Source of the DNA: Darwinibacter acetoxidans_A
GTDB lineage: Bacteria; Bacillota; Limnochordia; Darwinibacteriales; Darwinibacteriaceae
Assembly: GCA_041936745.1 (NCBI GenBank)
Contig: JBHGWS010000001.1
Span: 1 to 64,000, forward strand
Reading direction: 5' to 3'
DNA: 64,000 nt
Part shown: in pieces, positions 17,669-27,338 of the stretch
Layout of the letters: every line of letters begins with the position of its first letter
Position numbering within the stretch: position 1 is the stretch's first letter
Notes under the pieces: generated by a model
What the model was told of the DNA's origin: nothing
Databases searched by the model: none
The model's input: only the letters and a program-made list of their open reading frames with translations
Made by a program: the position numbers and the translations under genes

Positions 17669-18691
17669 ATGTTGGATGAACGCAAACGCCTTGTTTTAAG
17701 AGCCATAATTGACAACTATGTGGAAACTGCAGAGCCGGTTGGCTCCCGGACAATTGCCCGCCGGCATGATCTTGGGGTTTCGTCCGCCACTATTCGCAAT
17801 GAAATGGCGGATTTGGAAGAAACGGGCTATTTACAGCAGCCCCACGTCTCCGCGGGCCGGATTCCTTCGGATAAAGGCTACCGCTTTTACGTTGATGCCC
17901 TGATGGAACCTCATTCCTTTTCGCCGCAGGAATATGTGTGGCTGCGGCAAAATATTACGGACATCCGTAACGGCCTGGAAAAGACAATTCACGAAGCGGC
18001 CCACTTGGTGGCGCTTTTAACGGAATCTTTAGCCGTTGTGGTTGCTCCCGGCATGGATCACTTAGCGTTCCGCCACCTGCAGCTTGTGCTGCTGGATGAA
18101 AATAATATTTTGGTTACCTTGGTGCTTCACCCGGGTATTGTGAAAAATAAGTTGATTGTGACAAGAAAAGCCTATACGCAAGAGCAGATTTACGATATTT
18201 CCAAGGCCTTAAACCAGAAGCTCAAAGGGTTAACTTACAGGGACTTGGGGCCGACGGTGTTTGCTGAGATCATCGGGGATTTCGGTGAAATCGGCCGAAC
18301 CTTGGTTGAACTGGTGTTCAGAGGTTTAATGGAAGAAAAAGATGAACAGGTTTATTCTTCCGGCACTGTGAATATTTTGAACCAACCGGAATTTCGCGAT
18401 ATTGAAAAGGTAAAATCTTTTCTGGCTGCTTTGGAGCGCAAAGAACATCTTTTAGATCTGTTCAGCTCCGTTTCAAAAACCAGCGGTGTCCAGGTAGTGA
18501 TCGGCAATGAAAACGAACACAGTTCTATGCAGGATTATAGTTTGGTCACCTGCACTTATTATATAGGTAGTGATGTGGTTGGGACTTTGGGCGTCATCGG
18601 GCCGACCCGGATGGATTACGGGCGGATCGTCTCGGCAGTAGGGATGGTTGCTACCTCATTAAGCGATTTATTGACGGAAAAGAATAAATAA
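17669..18691 (+). CDS. hrcA: Heat-inducible transcription repressor HrcA
   Basis: HrcA binds CIRCE and represses class I heat-shock genes; its activity depends on GroE. The 340-residue product starts MLDERKRLVLRAIIDNY, then a winged helix (about residues 20-70, SSATIRNEMADLEETGYL) and the GAF-like HrcA domain, with LVTCTYYIGSDVVGTLGVIG near the end. An earlier in-frame ATG (17651) directly follows CIRCE; the ATG at 17669 is better placed behind GGCGGGAG and matches the usual N-terminus. It heads an operon with grpE, dnaK and dnaJ and is autoregulated through the CIRCE just upstream. Confidence 0.96.
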   Translation: MLDERKRLVLRAIIDNYVETAEPVGSRTIARRHDLGVSSATIRNEMADLEETGYLQQPHVSAGRIPSDKGYRFYVDALMEPHSFSPQEYVWLRQNITDIRNGLEKTIHEAAHLVALLTESLAVVVAPGMDHLAFRHLQLVLLDENNILVTLVLHPGIVKNKLIVTRKAYTQEQIYDISKALNQKLKGLTYRDLGPTVFAEIIGDFGEIGRTLVELVFRGLMEEKDEQVYSSGTVNILNQPEFRDIEKVKSFLAALERKEHLLDLFSSVSKTSGVQVVIGNENEHSSMQDYSLVTCTYYIGSDVVGTLGVIGPTRMDYGRIVSAVGMVATSLSDLLTEKNK

Positions 18692-18768
18692 TTACGGCCT
18701 AAAAATAAAAACGGTACAACAACGGTCCTTGGAGGTAAGGGCCATTTCTCTGATGGGAGGTGCTTGAT

Positions 18769-19359
18769 GTGCCAGAACAAGATAAGGTAATAGAAAAAGT
18801 AACAGAAGAAGAGGTAACGGAAGAAGAAATAGCAGACGAAGAAGCAGAGGCGGAGATTGAAGAAGAAACCGAGGCGGAGAAAGAGCAGGAAGAACACCCC
18901 CGGTTCAAGGAGTTGACAGAAGAAAACGCCAGGCTTGTCCGGCAGCTTTTGCGCCTCAAAGCGGATTTTGAAAATTTAAGGCGCCGCAGTAAACTGGAGA
19001 AGGAGAAGCTGGTTGCCACAGCTAACGAAGGCTTACTGCAGGACTTACTGCCCGTTTTAGATAATTTCGAGCGGGCACTGCGCTGTGAAAGAGATGAGGC
19101 GGCAGGCGATTCTTTTTTTGCAGGGATTCAGATGGTCTATCAAGGTTTAATGCAGACTTTAGGCTCCCACGGCCTTAAACGCATTGAAGCTGTGGGGAAG
19201 GCCTTCGATCCTACTTTTCACGAAGCTGTTTTTATGGCCGGTGAGGGCGGCGGTGATTTAATAGTTTTGGAAGAAACCCAAACCGGTTATCTACTTAAAG
19301 AAAAAGTAATTCGACATACCAAGGTGTTGGTTGGTCAAAACGAGGAGGAAGAAGAATAA
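18769..19359 (+). CDS. grpE: Nucleotide exchange factor GrpE
   Basis: GrpE releases ADP from DnaK. The 196-residue product has a very acidic, Glu-rich first 45 residues, then the long helical dimerisation region ([20 protein letters not shown]) and the beta-domain with [10 protein letters not shown]. The GTG at 18769 is chosen because GGGAGG lies 8 nt upstream; an upstream in-frame GTG (18760) overlaps that site. Its stop and the dnaK ATG share one base (TAATG), so translation is coupled. Confidence 0.94.
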   Translation: MPEQDKVIEKVTEEEVTEEEIADEEAEAEIEEETEAEKEQEEHPRFKELTEENARLVRQLLRLKADFENLRRRSKLEKEKLVATANEGLLQDLLPVLDNFERALRCERDEAAGDSFFAGIQMVYQGLMQTLGSHGLKRIEAVGKAFDPTFHEAVFMAGEGGGDLIVLEETQTGYLLKEKVIRHTKVLVGQNEEEEE

Positions 19360-21188
19360 TGTCAAAAGTTATCGGAATTGACTTAGGGACGACAAATTCG
19401 GTTGTGGCAGTAATGGAGGCGGGGGAGCCCATAATTATCCCCAATGCGGAAGGATCCCGCACTACGCCGTCAGTGGTAGCCTTTACAAAAGAAGGGGATC
19501 GCATTGTGGGCCAAGTAGCTAAACGGCAGGCGGTTACCAACCCGGAGAGGACCATAACCTCGATTAAGCGCCAGATGGGTACGGATTTTACCGTTAAAAT
19601 AGATGGCAAAGATCTGACGCCGCAGGAAATTTCCGCCATGGTGTTAAGAAAACTAAAGGAAGAAGCGGAAAATTATTTGGGCGAAAGTGTTTCTAAAGCG
19701 GTTATCACCGTACCCGCTTACTTTACTGACGCGCAGCGCCAAGCTACTAAGGATGCGGGCGCAATTGCCGGATTGGAAGTTTTACGTATAATCAACGAAC
19801 CGACGGCGGCAGCGGTCGCTTATGGGCTGGATAAGGAACACGAGCAGACCGTCTTGGTCTTTGATCTGGGCGGCGGGACTTTTGACGTTTCCATCTTGGA
19901 GTTGGACGAAGGTTACATCGGCGTCAAAGCCACCAGCGGCAACAACCGCCTGGGCGGCGATGACTTTGATGAGCGCATCACCAATTACCTCGTAGACCAA
20001 TTCAAAAAGGAAACCGGCATTGATTTAAGCCGTGATAAAATGGCCATGCAACGGTTGAAGGAAGCGGCGGAAAAGGCCAAAATTGAACTTTCCGGCCTGC
20101 CGCAGGCTAATATCAACCTGCCCTTTATCAGCGCGGGTGCCAGCGGGCCGGTTCACATGGATATCAACCTGACCAGGGCTAAGTTCAACGAATTGACAGC
20201 AGATTTAGTGGAAAAGACCCTGCAGCCGATCCGCCAATCCCTGGACGATGCGGGCTTAAAACCGGCGCAAATTGATCGCGTCCTTCTGGTCGGCGGCTCC
20301 ACGCGCATTCCCGCCGTGCAGGAAGCCATTGAAAAATTAATGGGTAAAGAAGCCTATAAGGGCATCAACCCCGATGAATGCGTGGCCATGGGCGCAGCCG
20401 TACAGGCCGGTGTGCTTTCCGGTGAGTTTGAACAGGGCAAAGGCCTTGTTTTAGTTGATGTAACCCCACTCTCTTTAGGTATTGAAACCCTGGGCGGGGT
20501 CATGACTACCCTAATTAAAAGAAATACGAGCATTCCCTGCCGGGAGACGCAGGTTTTCACCACGGCCGCCGATAACCAACCGGCCGTAGATATTCACGTA
20601 CTGCAGGGCGAAAGGCCCATGTCGGCAGACAACGTAACTTTAGGCCGGTTTCAATTGACGGGTATCCCACCGGCACCGCGGGGTATTCCTCAGATCGAGG
20701 TCACATTTGATATTGACCGCAACGGCATTGTCAACGTGACGGCAAAAGATCTGGGAACGGGTAGGGAACAGCAGATTACCGTTACTTCCTCTACTGCTTT
20801 GACTAAAGAAGATATCGACAAGCTTTTGGCAGAAGCCGAAAAACACGCGGAAGAGGATAAAGCGAAACGGGAAAGAATTGAACTGCGCAACAAGGCGGAA
20901 AACGCGATGTGGGCTGTAGATCGCACCTTAAAAGATCTGGGCGATCAGGTTACGGACGAACAAAAAGCAGAGATCGAAGAAGCGAAAAAGAAGCTGGGCG
21001 ATGCCTTGGAAAAAGACGATCAGGAGGAAATCAAGGCGAAAATGAAGGCCTTGGACGAAGCTCTGCATAAGGTATCGGAGAAAATTTACCAACGGGCACA
21101 GCAGACAGCGGCCGAGGCAGGCGCCCCAAGTGATGATTCCTCTGAAGATGAGGATATTGTGGATGCCGACTTTACGGAAGAGGATTAA
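19359..21188 (+). CDS. dnaK: Chaperone DnaK (Hsp70)
   Basis: DnaK is the ATP-dependent Hsp70 chaperone of the cytoplasm. The 609-residue product starts with [20 protein letters not shown] (phosphate 1) and contains [31 protein letters not shown] and [15 protein letters not shown]. The substrate domain and helical lid end in [14 protein letters not shown], the standard EEVD-like tail of bacterial DnaK. Its length is normal. The ATG overlaps the grpE stop by one base. It is the third gene in the CIRCE-controlled operon. Confidence 0.98.
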   Translation: MSKVIGIDLGTTNSVVAVMEAGEPIIIPNAEGSRTTPSVVAFTKEGDRIVGQVAKRQAVTNPERTITSIKRQMGTDFTVKIDGKDLTPQEISAMVLRKLKEEAENYLGESVSKAVITVPAYFTDAQRQATKDAGAIAGLEVLRIINEPTAAAVAYGLDKEHEQTVLVFDLGGGTFDVSILELDEGYIGVKATSGNNRLGGDDFDERITNYLVDQFKKETGIDLSRDKMAMQRLKEAAEKAKIELSGLPQANINLPFISAGASGPVHMDINLTRAKFNELTADLVEKTLQPIRQSLDDAGLKPAQIDRVLLVGGSTRIPAVQEAIEKLMGKEAYKGINPDECVAMGAAVQAGVLSGEFEQGKGLVLVDVTPLSLGIETLGGVMTTLIKRNTSIPCRETQVFTTAADNQPAVDIHVLQGERPMSADNVTLGRFQLTGIPPAPRGIPQIEVTFDIDRNGIVNVTAKDLGTGREQQITVTSSTALTKEDIDKLLAEAEKHAEEDKAKRERIELRNKAENAMWAVDRTLKDLGDQVTDEQKAEIEEAKKKLGDALEKDDQEEIKAKMKALDEALHKVSEKIYQRAQQTAAEAGAPSDDSSEDEDIVDADFTEED

Positions 21189-21215
21189 GTTGGCAGAAAG
21201 AAGGCGGTGTAATGT

Positions 21216-22343
21216 TTGGCCAAACAAGATTATTATGATGTTTTAGGGGTGCCCCGCGGCGCCTCTGAAGATGATATAAAAAAAGCCTACCGGAATTTAG
21301 CGCGTAAATATCACCCCGATGTCAACCAGGAGCCGGATGCGGAAGAAAAATTTAAGACGATCAACGAAGCTTACGCCGTTTTGGGCGATGCGGAGCGGCG
21401 CTCTCAATACGACCAATACGGCCATGCTGCCTTTGAAAACATGGGGCAGGGCGGTTTCGGCGACTTCGGCGGTTTCGGCGGTTTTGAAGATCTGGGCGAC
21501 ATTTTCGCGGATATGTTTTTCGGAGGCGGTTTTGGGAGGCGCCAAACCCACCGTCCGCAGCGGGGGGCTGACCTTCGTTACGAATTGGTCGTAGATTTCG
21601 AAGAGGCGGCATTTGGCTTAGAAACCGAGATCTCGGTTCAGCGGACAGAAACCTGTGATCACTGCCACGGCAACCGGGCGGAGCCGGGAACACCGATCAC
21701 AACCTGTCCCGACTGCAACGGCACGGGCCAAGTGCGCTATGCGCAGCAGACACCTTTCGGCCAATTTGCCACAACCAGAACCTGCAGCCGCTGCCAAGGG
21801 GAAGGCAAGATCTTTGAAAAGGCCTGTTCCGTCTGTGGCGGCACCGGTACAGTACGGAAAACGAGCAAAATCCAAGTTAAGATACCGGCGGGTATTGATG
21901 ACGGCCAGATCTTAAGGCTCCGGGGCAGGGGTGAGGCAGGTTACAGAGGCGGCCCTCCCGGTGATTTATTAATCTCGGTTCGGGTTCGGCCCCATAAAAT
22001 TTTCAAAAGGGAAGGCCGCAACGTGATCTGCGAGATACCCATCTCCTTTGTGCAGGCCGCTTTGGGCGATGAGATCGATGTGCCCACCTTGGACGGCGAT
22101 GTGAAGATGAGGATTCCCGAAGGTACGCAGAATGGTAAAGTACTGCGCCTGAGAAATAAGGGGATTCAAGACGTGCGCGGCCGCGGTAGGGGCGACCAAT
22201 TGGTCCGGATCAAAGTCGTCACCCCGGTAAAACTAAATGAGAAGCAAAAAGATCTCTTGCGCCGGTTTGCCAAAGAAGGCGATGGTACGCTCCCTGAGGA
22301 AACTAAAGGTTTTTTTGAAAGGGTCAAGGACGCCTGGCGCTAG
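21216..22343 (+). CDS. dnaJ: Co-chaperone DnaJ (Hsp40)
   Basis: DnaJ delivers substrates to DnaK and stimulates its ATPase. The 375-residue product is a full type I J-protein: a J domain with KYHPDVNQ (HPD) at residues about 30-36, a Gly/Phe-rich region ([12 protein letters not shown]), four zinc-binding CxxCxGxG-type repeats (the first CDHCHGNR, then [16 protein letters not shown] and CSVCGGTG), and the C-terminal substrate domains. The start is TTG at 21216, a weak codon that may lower DnaJ relative to DnaK. A hairpin follows the stop, so the operon probably ends here at least in part. Confidence 0.97.
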   Translation: MAKQDYYDVLGVPRGASEDDIKKAYRNLARKYHPDVNQEPDAEEKFKTINEAYAVLGDAERRSQYDQYGHAAFENMGQGGFGDFGGFGGFEDLGDIFADMFFGGGFGRRQTHRPQRGADLRYELVVDFEEAAFGLETEISVQRTETCDHCHGNRAEPGTPITTCPDCNGTGQVRYAQQTPFGQFATTRTCSRCQGEGKIFEKACSVCGGTGTVRKTSKIQVKIPAGIDDGQILRLRGRGEAGYRGGPPGDLLISVRVRPHKIFKREGRNVICEIPISFVQAALGDEIDVPTLDGDVKMRIPEGTQNGKVLRLRNKGIQDVRGRGRGDQLVRIKVVTPVKLNEKQKDLLRRFAKEGDGTLPEETKGFFERVKDAWR

Positions 22344-22352
22344 TGGGAGTTG

Positions 22353-22380
22353 AAGCTGCCCAAAAAATGGGGCAGCTTTC
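22353..22380 (+). terminator. Probable terminator after dnaJ
   Basis: A perfect 9 bp stem, AAGCTGCCC / GGGCAGCTT, with an 8 nt A-rich loop follows the dnaJ stop. The downstream T-tract is short (TTTCTAATTTA), so termination may be incomplete and allow read-through into prmA. Confidence 0.6.
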
Positions 22381-22400
22381 TAATTTAGGGAGGTTAACCG

Positions 22401-23327
22401 GTGGCGAAATGGCAGGAAATTAAAATTACATTGAAGAGGGAAGCGGTTGAGGCGGCCTACGCTGTTTTGGAGCAGGAAGGCATCGCCAACTTGGCCGTGG
22501 AAGATTCCCTTCTGTTGGCGGAAGCCGAAAGAGAGGGCTGGGGCGACTATTTTCCCCCGAAGACGCCGGCTGAAGAAGTAACTATCAGTTTTTACCTGCC
22601 GGAAGGTGACTTTACGGCAAAACTTGCCCGGATTAAAAAGAGGCTGGCCGGCCTGGAGAAATTTGGCTTAGATGCGGGAGAAATAAAAATTACGAAGGAT
22701 TATATTTACGAAAAAGATTGGGCCGAGGCTTGGAAAAATTATTTTCACCCCCTGCGCATCGGCAGTATTTTAGTCCAGCCTTCCTGGATTCCGCCGGAAA
22801 AAGTAAAACCGGGTGATACAATAGTCCACCTCGATCCCGGTATGGCCTTTGGCAGCGGAACTCATCCCTCAACTGCGATGTGCTTGGAGTTTCTGCAGGG
22901 GCTGGATCTGAAAGGCAAAACAGTCTGGGATGTGGGCACGGGCTCGGGGATTTTGGCTATCGCCGCCGAAAAATTGGGTGCCCGGGTTAAGGCCGTGGAT
23001 ATAGACCCGGTAGCCGTCAGGGTTGCTTTGGAAAACAGAAAGCTGAATGGGCTTACCTTCCGGGCCAAGCAGGGAAGTTTAAAAGATTTAAGGGGCAGCC
23101 CCCATGTTATCGCGGCCAATATCGTGGCTGATGTAATCGGGCCCATGCTGCCCGATGCTTTTGAAAAACTGCAGGCGAAAGGGTTTTTTATTGCCGCGGG
23201 CATCATTAAAGCGCGTGATGGGGAAATGACCGCTCTTGCGGCCCGGGCCGGTTTTCAGCTGATCGAAAGGCGCCTGATGGGAGAGTGGGTAGGTTATTTG
23301 TTCCAAAAGGGTGAGGCATGTGGCTAG
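22401..23327 (+). CDS. prmA: Ribosomal protein L11 methyltransferase
   Basis: PrmA trimethylates ribosomal protein uL11. The 308-residue product has an N-terminal substrate-binding domain (about residues 1-110), a linker with DWAEAWKNYFHPLRIG, and the SAM-binding domain with LDPGMAFGSGTHPSTAMCLE and VWDVGTGSGILAIAAEKLGA, both highly typical. NIVADVIGPMLP matches the N-(I/V)-x-A motif region. The GTG start follows GGGAGGTTAACC. Its end overlaps rsmE, and the dnaJ-prmA-rsmE order is standard in Firmicutes. Confidence 0.95.
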   Translation: MAKWQEIKITLKREAVEAAYAVLEQEGIANLAVEDSLLLAEAEREGWGDYFPPKTPAEEVTISFYLPEGDFTAKLARIKKRLAGLEKFGLDAGEIKITKDYIYEKDWAEAWKNYFHPLRIGSILVQPSWIPPEKVKPGDTIVHLDPGMAFGSGTHPSTAMCLEFLQGLDLKGKTVWDVGTGSGILAIAAEKLGARVKAVDIDPVAVRVALENRKLNGLTFRAKQGSLKDLRGSPHVIAANIVADVIGPMLPDAFEKLQAKGFFIAAGIIKARDGEMTALAARAGFQLIERRLMGEWVGYLFQKGEACG

Positions 23328-24063
23328 GTTCTTTTTAGAGAAAAGAGAAGAAAATGGCAGAGTGGAAATCAGCGGCCCCGACGCCCACCACATAAACTCT
23401 GTGCTCCGCCTGAAAGAAGGCGATACCATTGAATGTGTGGCGGAAACGGGCTTGGTTCACTTGGTAGAAATAACGGGGCTTGAGGCCGAGGTTGTTTTTG
23501 GCAGGATTAGAAAAACATTTGCAACCGATCAGGAACCCCCTCTTTACCTGACTCTTTTTCAAGGCTTGGCCAAAGGCGATCGCATGGATTTTGCGGTGCA
23601 GAAAGCCGTGGAACTTGGGGCGGCGGAAATAATGCCTTTTACTTCCCGCCACACTGTGGTAAGGTTAAAAGAAAAGCAAGCGCAAAACAGGGTGCACCGC
23701 TGGCAGCGGATCGCTCTGGCGGCAGCTAAACAATGCGGCCGGACCAGGGTACCGCAGGTTGGGAAGATCTCCTCTTTTGCCGATCTTTTGGCCGAAGTGC
23801 AGAAGCGGAGCAGAGAAAAAGAGGTTGTTCTGCTGCCTTACGAAGGGGAAAGACAGTTGGGCCTAAAAGAAATTACAAACGCAAAGCCCCGCCGGGCCGG
23901 CGTTATTATCGGGCCGGAAGGCGGTTTCCACGAGGACGAAGTAAGGCAGCTGAAAGAAGGGGGAGCGGTTGTAATCAGCCTGGGCCCGCGCATTTTACGC
24001 ACAGAAACTGCCGGTGTGGTGGCCCTGAGTTTGCTGGGATATAAATGGGGAGATTTAGGATGA
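23320..24063 (+). CDS. rsmE: 16S rRNA m3U1498 methyltransferase RsmE
   Basis: RsmE methylates U1498 of 16S rRNA. The 247-residue product has a small N-terminal PUA-like domain (ISGPDAHHINSVLRLKEGD) and a SPOUT domain whose knot is marked by VIIGPEGGFHEDEV and SLGPRILRTETAGVVAL, hallmarks of the family. The frame opens at GTG 23311, but GTG 23320, behind AAAAGGGTGAGG, gives the usual M-A-R-F-F start. It overlaps the prmA end by 8 nt and the mtaB start by 4 nt. Confidence 0.94.
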   Translation: MARFFLEKREENGRVEISGPDAHHINSVLRLKEGDTIECVAETGLVHLVEITGLEAEVVFGRIRKTFATDQEPPLYLTLFQGLAKGDRMDFAVQKAVELGAAEIMPFTSRHTVVRLKEKQAQNRVHRWQRIALAAAKQCGRTRVPQVGKISSFADLLAEVQKRSREKEVVLLPYEGERQLGLKEITNAKPRRAGVIIGPEGGFHEDEVRQLKEGGAVVISLGPRILRTETAGVVALSLLGYKWGDLG

Positions 24064-25361
24064 ACAAGAAAAAAACGGTAGCCTTAACTACATTGGGCTG
24101 CAAAGTTAACCAATATGACACGGACGCGGTCTTGGCCCAATTTCTGGCGGCGGATTACGACGTCGTCGATTTTTCCCGCAAGGCTGACGTTTACGTGATC
24201 AATACCTGCACCGTAACTAATTTAGGCGATCGCAAATCACGGCAGATGATCAGGCGGGCCCACAAAACGAACCCGGAGGCTGTAGTTGTGGTCATGGGCT
24301 GTTTGGCACAGACTTCCCCGGAGCAGATTGCTGAAATAGAGGGTGTCAACCTGATTCTGGGTACGGATGGGCGCGGCGGTATCGTAGAAGAGATAGAAGG
24401 GTTGGAAAACAAGCAGACGTCACTGGTGGGCGACATTTTTCAAGTCGAGGATTTTGAAGATCTGCCGGCCCTGGATTTTTCCGGCAGGACCAGGGCTACT
24501 CTGAAGATCCAAGACGGCTGCGATCAATTCTGCACTTACTGCCGGGTCCCCTTTGCCAGGGGCCCATCGCGCAGCCGCAGCCGGGAAAGCGTTTTAGAAC
24601 AGGTAGACAGCATTATCAAAGCAGGTTATCATGAAATTGTCCTAACGGGGATCCACTTAGGCCTGTACGGCCGCGATCTTAACCCACCGCTGACGTTAGA
24701 GGAAATCACGGGGCAGATTGCTGAGACGCCCGGCTTAAAAAGGCTGCGCATCAGTTCGGTGAACCCCCACGAGATTACCCCCGGGCTTATGGATCTGATA
24801 ACTAATCATCCCGTTGTCTGCCGGCATCTGCATATTCCTCTGCAAAGCGGCAGCGATGCTGTTTTAAAGCGGATGAAAAGGGATTATAGCAGCACTGATT
24901 TTCTTAATATCGTGAACAGGCTGCGCCGGGAGATTCCCGAAATAGCTATTACTACCGACATTATGGTGGGGTTCCCCGGTGAAACTGAGGAAGATTTCGC
25001 AAAAACCGTGGCATTGGCTAAAAAGGCTGCTTTCAATCGGATCCATGTTTTCCGTTATTCCCGCCGGGCCGGTACGGCGGCAGCCCGCTTTAAAGGCCAA
25101 ATACCGGGGCCGGTGAAGGAAAAACGAAGCGCACGTCTAATTGAGATAGGGGAAGCCATGGCCTTGGACTTCCATCTTTCCTTTGTAGGTAAAACTGTTT
25201 GGGTTTTGGTGGAACAGGTTGCTGGTGGCCTGGCAACGGGCTTGACTGACAACTATATCCGTACAAGTCTGCCGTGGGCCGGCGGCGATGATATCATTGG
25301 CGAAATAGTGCCGGTTCAGGTAAAAAGTGCGGATCACGAAGGCGTGGAAGGAGGAAATTAA
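24060..25361 (+). CDS. mtaB: tRNA t6A37 methylthiotransferase MtaB
   Basis: MtaB converts t6A37 to ms2t6A37 in tRNAs reading ANN codons. The 433-residue product has an N-terminal methylthiotransferase domain (TLGCKVNQYDTDAV; further cysteines in INTCTVTN and GCLAQ hold the second cluster), a radical-SAM motif CDQFCTYC at about residues 154-161, and a C-terminal TRAM-like part. The ATG at 24060 overlaps the rsmE stop as ATGA, with GGGGAG upstream; an earlier ATG at 24045 lies inside rsmE. A HIT gene follows immediately. Confidence 0.94.
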   Translation: MNKKKTVALTTLGCKVNQYDTDAVLAQFLAADYDVVDFSRKADVYVINTCTVTNLGDRKSRQMIRRAHKTNPEAVVVVMGCLAQTSPEQIAEIEGVNLILGTDGRGGIVEEIEGLENKQTSLVGDIFQVEDFEDLPALDFSGRTRATLKIQDGCDQFCTYCRVPFARGPSRSRSRESVLEQVDSIIKAGYHEIVLTGIHLGLYGRDLNPPLTLEEITGQIAETPGLKRLRISSVNPHEITPGLMDLITNHPVVCRHLHIPLQSGSDAVLKRMKRDYSSTDFLNIVNRLRREIPEIAITTDIMVGFPGETEEDFAKTVALAKKAAFNRIHVFRYSRRAGTAAARFKGQIPGPVKEKRSARLIEIGEAMALDFHLSFVGKTVWVLVEQVAGGLATGLTDNYIRTSLPWAGGDDIIGEIVPVQVKSADHEGVEGGN

Positions 25362-25706
25362 GTGGCTGTTGACTGCCTGTTTTGCAGGATCGCTGCGAAA
25401 GAAATGTCTACGGAACTGCTTTTAGAGACAGAAAACATTGTGGCCTTTCGGGATATTAACCCCGTGGCCCCCACCCATATTTTAATTATCCCCAAAAAAC
25501 ACATTCCAAGTCTGGCCCATTTGGACAAAACAGATCAAAGTATTATGGGGGAATTGGCATTGGCCGCCAGTGACTTGGCCCGCCGGGAGGGCCTGGACGA
25601 TGGTTACCGCTTGGTAGCCAATACGGGGACTCACGGAGGCCAGACGATCTCGCATCTCCATTTTCACCTTTTAGGTGGGCGTTCTTTAAAATGGCCGCCC
25701 GGCTAA
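25362..25706 (+). CDS. HIT family nucleotide hydrolase/transferase
   Basis: HIT proteins hydrolyse nucleoside phosphoramidates or dinucleotides. The 114-residue product is a standard Hint-type small protein: CLFCRIA at the start, ENIVAFRDINPVAPTHILII in the middle, and the histidine triad SHLHFHLLGG near the end. The GTG start directly follows the mtaB stop, with GGAGG just upstream. The cellular substrate is unknown. A strong promoter for rpsU begins just after its stop. Confidence 0.93.
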   Translation: MAVDCLFCRIAAKEMSTELLLETENIVAFRDINPVAPTHILIIPKKHIPSLAHLDKTDQSIMGELALAASDLARREGLDDGYRLVANTGTHGGQTISHLHFHLLGGRSLKWPPG

Positions 25707-25709
25707 ATA

Positions 25710-25738
25710 TTGACCGCCTGTTTGTAATAGATTATAAT
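25710..25738 (+). promoter_or_regulatory. Sigma-A promoter of rpsU
   Basis: TTGACC (25710-25715), exactly 17 nt, and a perfect TATAAT (25733-25738) lie upstream of the rpsU ribosome binding site, as expected for a highly expressed ribosomal gene. Confidence 0.9.
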
Positions 25739-25780
25739 TAATATGATATCACGCGAAGGCATTGGAAGGAGGGAAATTCG

Positions 25781-25963
25781 ATGGCGGAAATCAAAGTGGG
25801 TAAGAACGAATCCCTCGATAATGCTTTGCGCCGTTTCAAGAGGCAGATCAGGATGTCGGGTGTTTTATCCGAGGCCCGGAAGAGAGAACACTATGAAAAA
25901 CCCAGTGTAAGAAGAAAGAAAAAATCCGAAGCGGCCCGGAGGAGGAAAAGAAGAAGATACTGA
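25781..25963 (+). CDS. rpsU: Small ribosomal subunit protein bS21
   Basis: The 60-residue basic product has the full bS21 pattern: [18 protein letters not shown], then [20 protein letters not shown] and a C-terminal run of arginines. The ATG at 25781 follows GGAAGGAGG. It has its own promoter upstream and a hairpin terminator downstream, so it is a one-gene unit. yqeY, which follows rpsU in Bacillus, is not next to it here. Confidence 0.97.
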   Translation: MAEIKVGKNESLDNALRRFKRQIRMSGVLSEARKREHYEKPSVRRKKKSEAARRRKRRRY

Positions 25964-25976
25964 CAGACTGCTAATA

Positions 25977-26008
25977 GGCTCGATGTCTCACGATATCGAG
26001 CCCTTTTT
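25977..26008 (+). terminator. Terminator after rpsU
   Basis: The stem GGCTCGAT (25977-25984) pairs with ATCGAGCC (25995-26002) around a 10 nt loop, followed by CTTTTT. It lies between the rpsU stop and the ribosome binding site of the nfeD gene. Confidence 0.82.
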
Positions 26009-26024
26009 GAAAGTGGGTGAGAAT

Positions 26025-27317
26025 ATGAGTGGGATGAAAAAAAGGTTTGTGCTGGTAATTATCAGCCTGCTCTGCCTGGCTGTCCCCGCGGCGGCTTTGG
26101 CAAAAGTCTCGGTGTATTCCCTGCCCATCAAGGGGGAAATAGAACCGGGCTTGGCGGAATTTGTGGCGCGGGGGTTGGCCTTGGCCGAAAAAAACAACGG
26201 CGTTTTGCTGCTTGAAATCAACACTTTCGGCGGCCGGGTCGATGCGGCGACAGAAATCAAAGACATGTTAGTGAGGACTAAAACGCCGGTGATCGCTTAC
26301 GTCAGCGAACGGGCTTGGTCCGCCGGTGCTTTAATTACCCTTGCGGCTCCCCAAGTTGGCATGGCGCCGGGCAGCAGTATCGGCAGCGCGGAACCGAGGC
26401 CGTTGGACGAAAAGACCGTCTCAGCTTTAAAGGCAGAATTTGAGGCAACTGCCCAGCGGGTCGGCCGCGACGGGAAAGTAGCCGCGGCCATGGTTGATGC
26501 GGATGTGGAGATTGAGGGGTTGGTGGAAAAGGGCAAGATCTTGTCTTTATCTGCCAAAGAAGCTCTGGAGTGGGGTTTTGCCGACGTTATCGGTCAAAAC
26601 AACCACGAAATCCTAACCTATTTCGGTTACGATGAATATGAGATAATACATGTAACACCTCATTGGGCAGAACGGATAGCCCGCTTTTTAACCACTTCTA
26701 CGGTGAGTTCACTTCTTTTAACTTTGGGATTCTTAGGCTTAGTAGTTGAAATTACTACCCCCGGTTGGGGTGTGCCGGGTACGGGGGGAGTAGTTGCCCT
26801 TCTTTTGTTCTTTGGCGGGCGCTATTTGACCGGCTTGGCGGGTTTCGAGGAAATCGGCCTTTTTATTTTAGGTATCGTATTGTTGGCCCTAGAAGTTTTT
26901 GTCATTCCCGGTTTTGGACTGGTGGGTATCTTAGGCATTTTAGGTATTGTTTCCAGTATTATCATGGTCTTCGGCAACCTGCAGGCGGCACTTACGAGCC
27001 TTTTCATTGCCCTTTTAGTCAGCATTATAGCTTTAGTCTTTCTTTGGAAGAACATTAAGAAGACGAAATTTTGGCAGCGGCTGGTTTTGTTCCACTCCGA
27101 AAGCAGGGAGGAAGGTTACCGGGGAGGCGTGGATCATTCTAATCTTTTAGGCGTTAAAGGAAGAACTTTGACACCCCTGCGGCCGGCAGGGCGCATGGTA
27201 GTAAACGGCCAGCGTTTTGACGTGGTGTCCGAAGGGAGTTTTATTGCCGCAGATGCTCTTGTGGAGGTTGTTTTAACGGAAGGAACCCGCATAGTGGTTC
27301 GAGAAGTAAATGAATAA
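26025..27317 (+). CDS. NfeD-family membrane-bound ClpP-class serine protease
   Basis: The 430-residue product has a signal peptide (about residues 1-26), a ClpP-like protease domain in the first half, with INTFGGRVDAA and SERAWSAGALITLAAP carrying the candidate catalytic Ser, and several membrane spans at about 230-340. An OB-fold NfeD domain follows, ending GRMVVNGQRFDVV. Such long NfeD proteins are partners of flotillin-like and stomatin-like proteins in membrane quality control. The ATG at 26025 follows GGGTGAGAAT; the frame is open from 25983, but that part is the rpsU terminator. It is followed 21 nt later by floA, which supports a joint function. Confidence 0.9.
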   Translation: MSGMKKRFVLVIISLLCLAVPAAALAKVSVYSLPIKGEIEPGLAEFVARGLALAEKNNGVLLLEINTFGGRVDAATEIKDMLVRTKTPVIAYVSERAWSAGALITLAAPQVGMAPGSSIGSAEPRPLDEKTVSALKAEFEATAQRVGRDGKVAAAMVDADVEIEGLVEKGKILSLSAKEALEWGFADVIGQNNHEILTYFGYDEYEIIHVTPHWAERIARFLTTSTVSSLLLTLGFLGLVVEITTPGWGVPGTGGVVALLLFFGGRYLTGLAGFEEIGLFILGIVLLALEVFVIPGFGLVGILGILGIVSSIIMVFGNLQAALTSLFIALLVSIIALVFLWKNIKKTKFWQRLVLFHSESREEGYRGGVDHSNLLGVKGRTLTPLRPAGRMVVNGQRFDVVSEGSFIAADALVEVVLTEGTRIVVREVNE

Positions 27318-27338
27318 AAGGATTGGAGGGATTTTAGG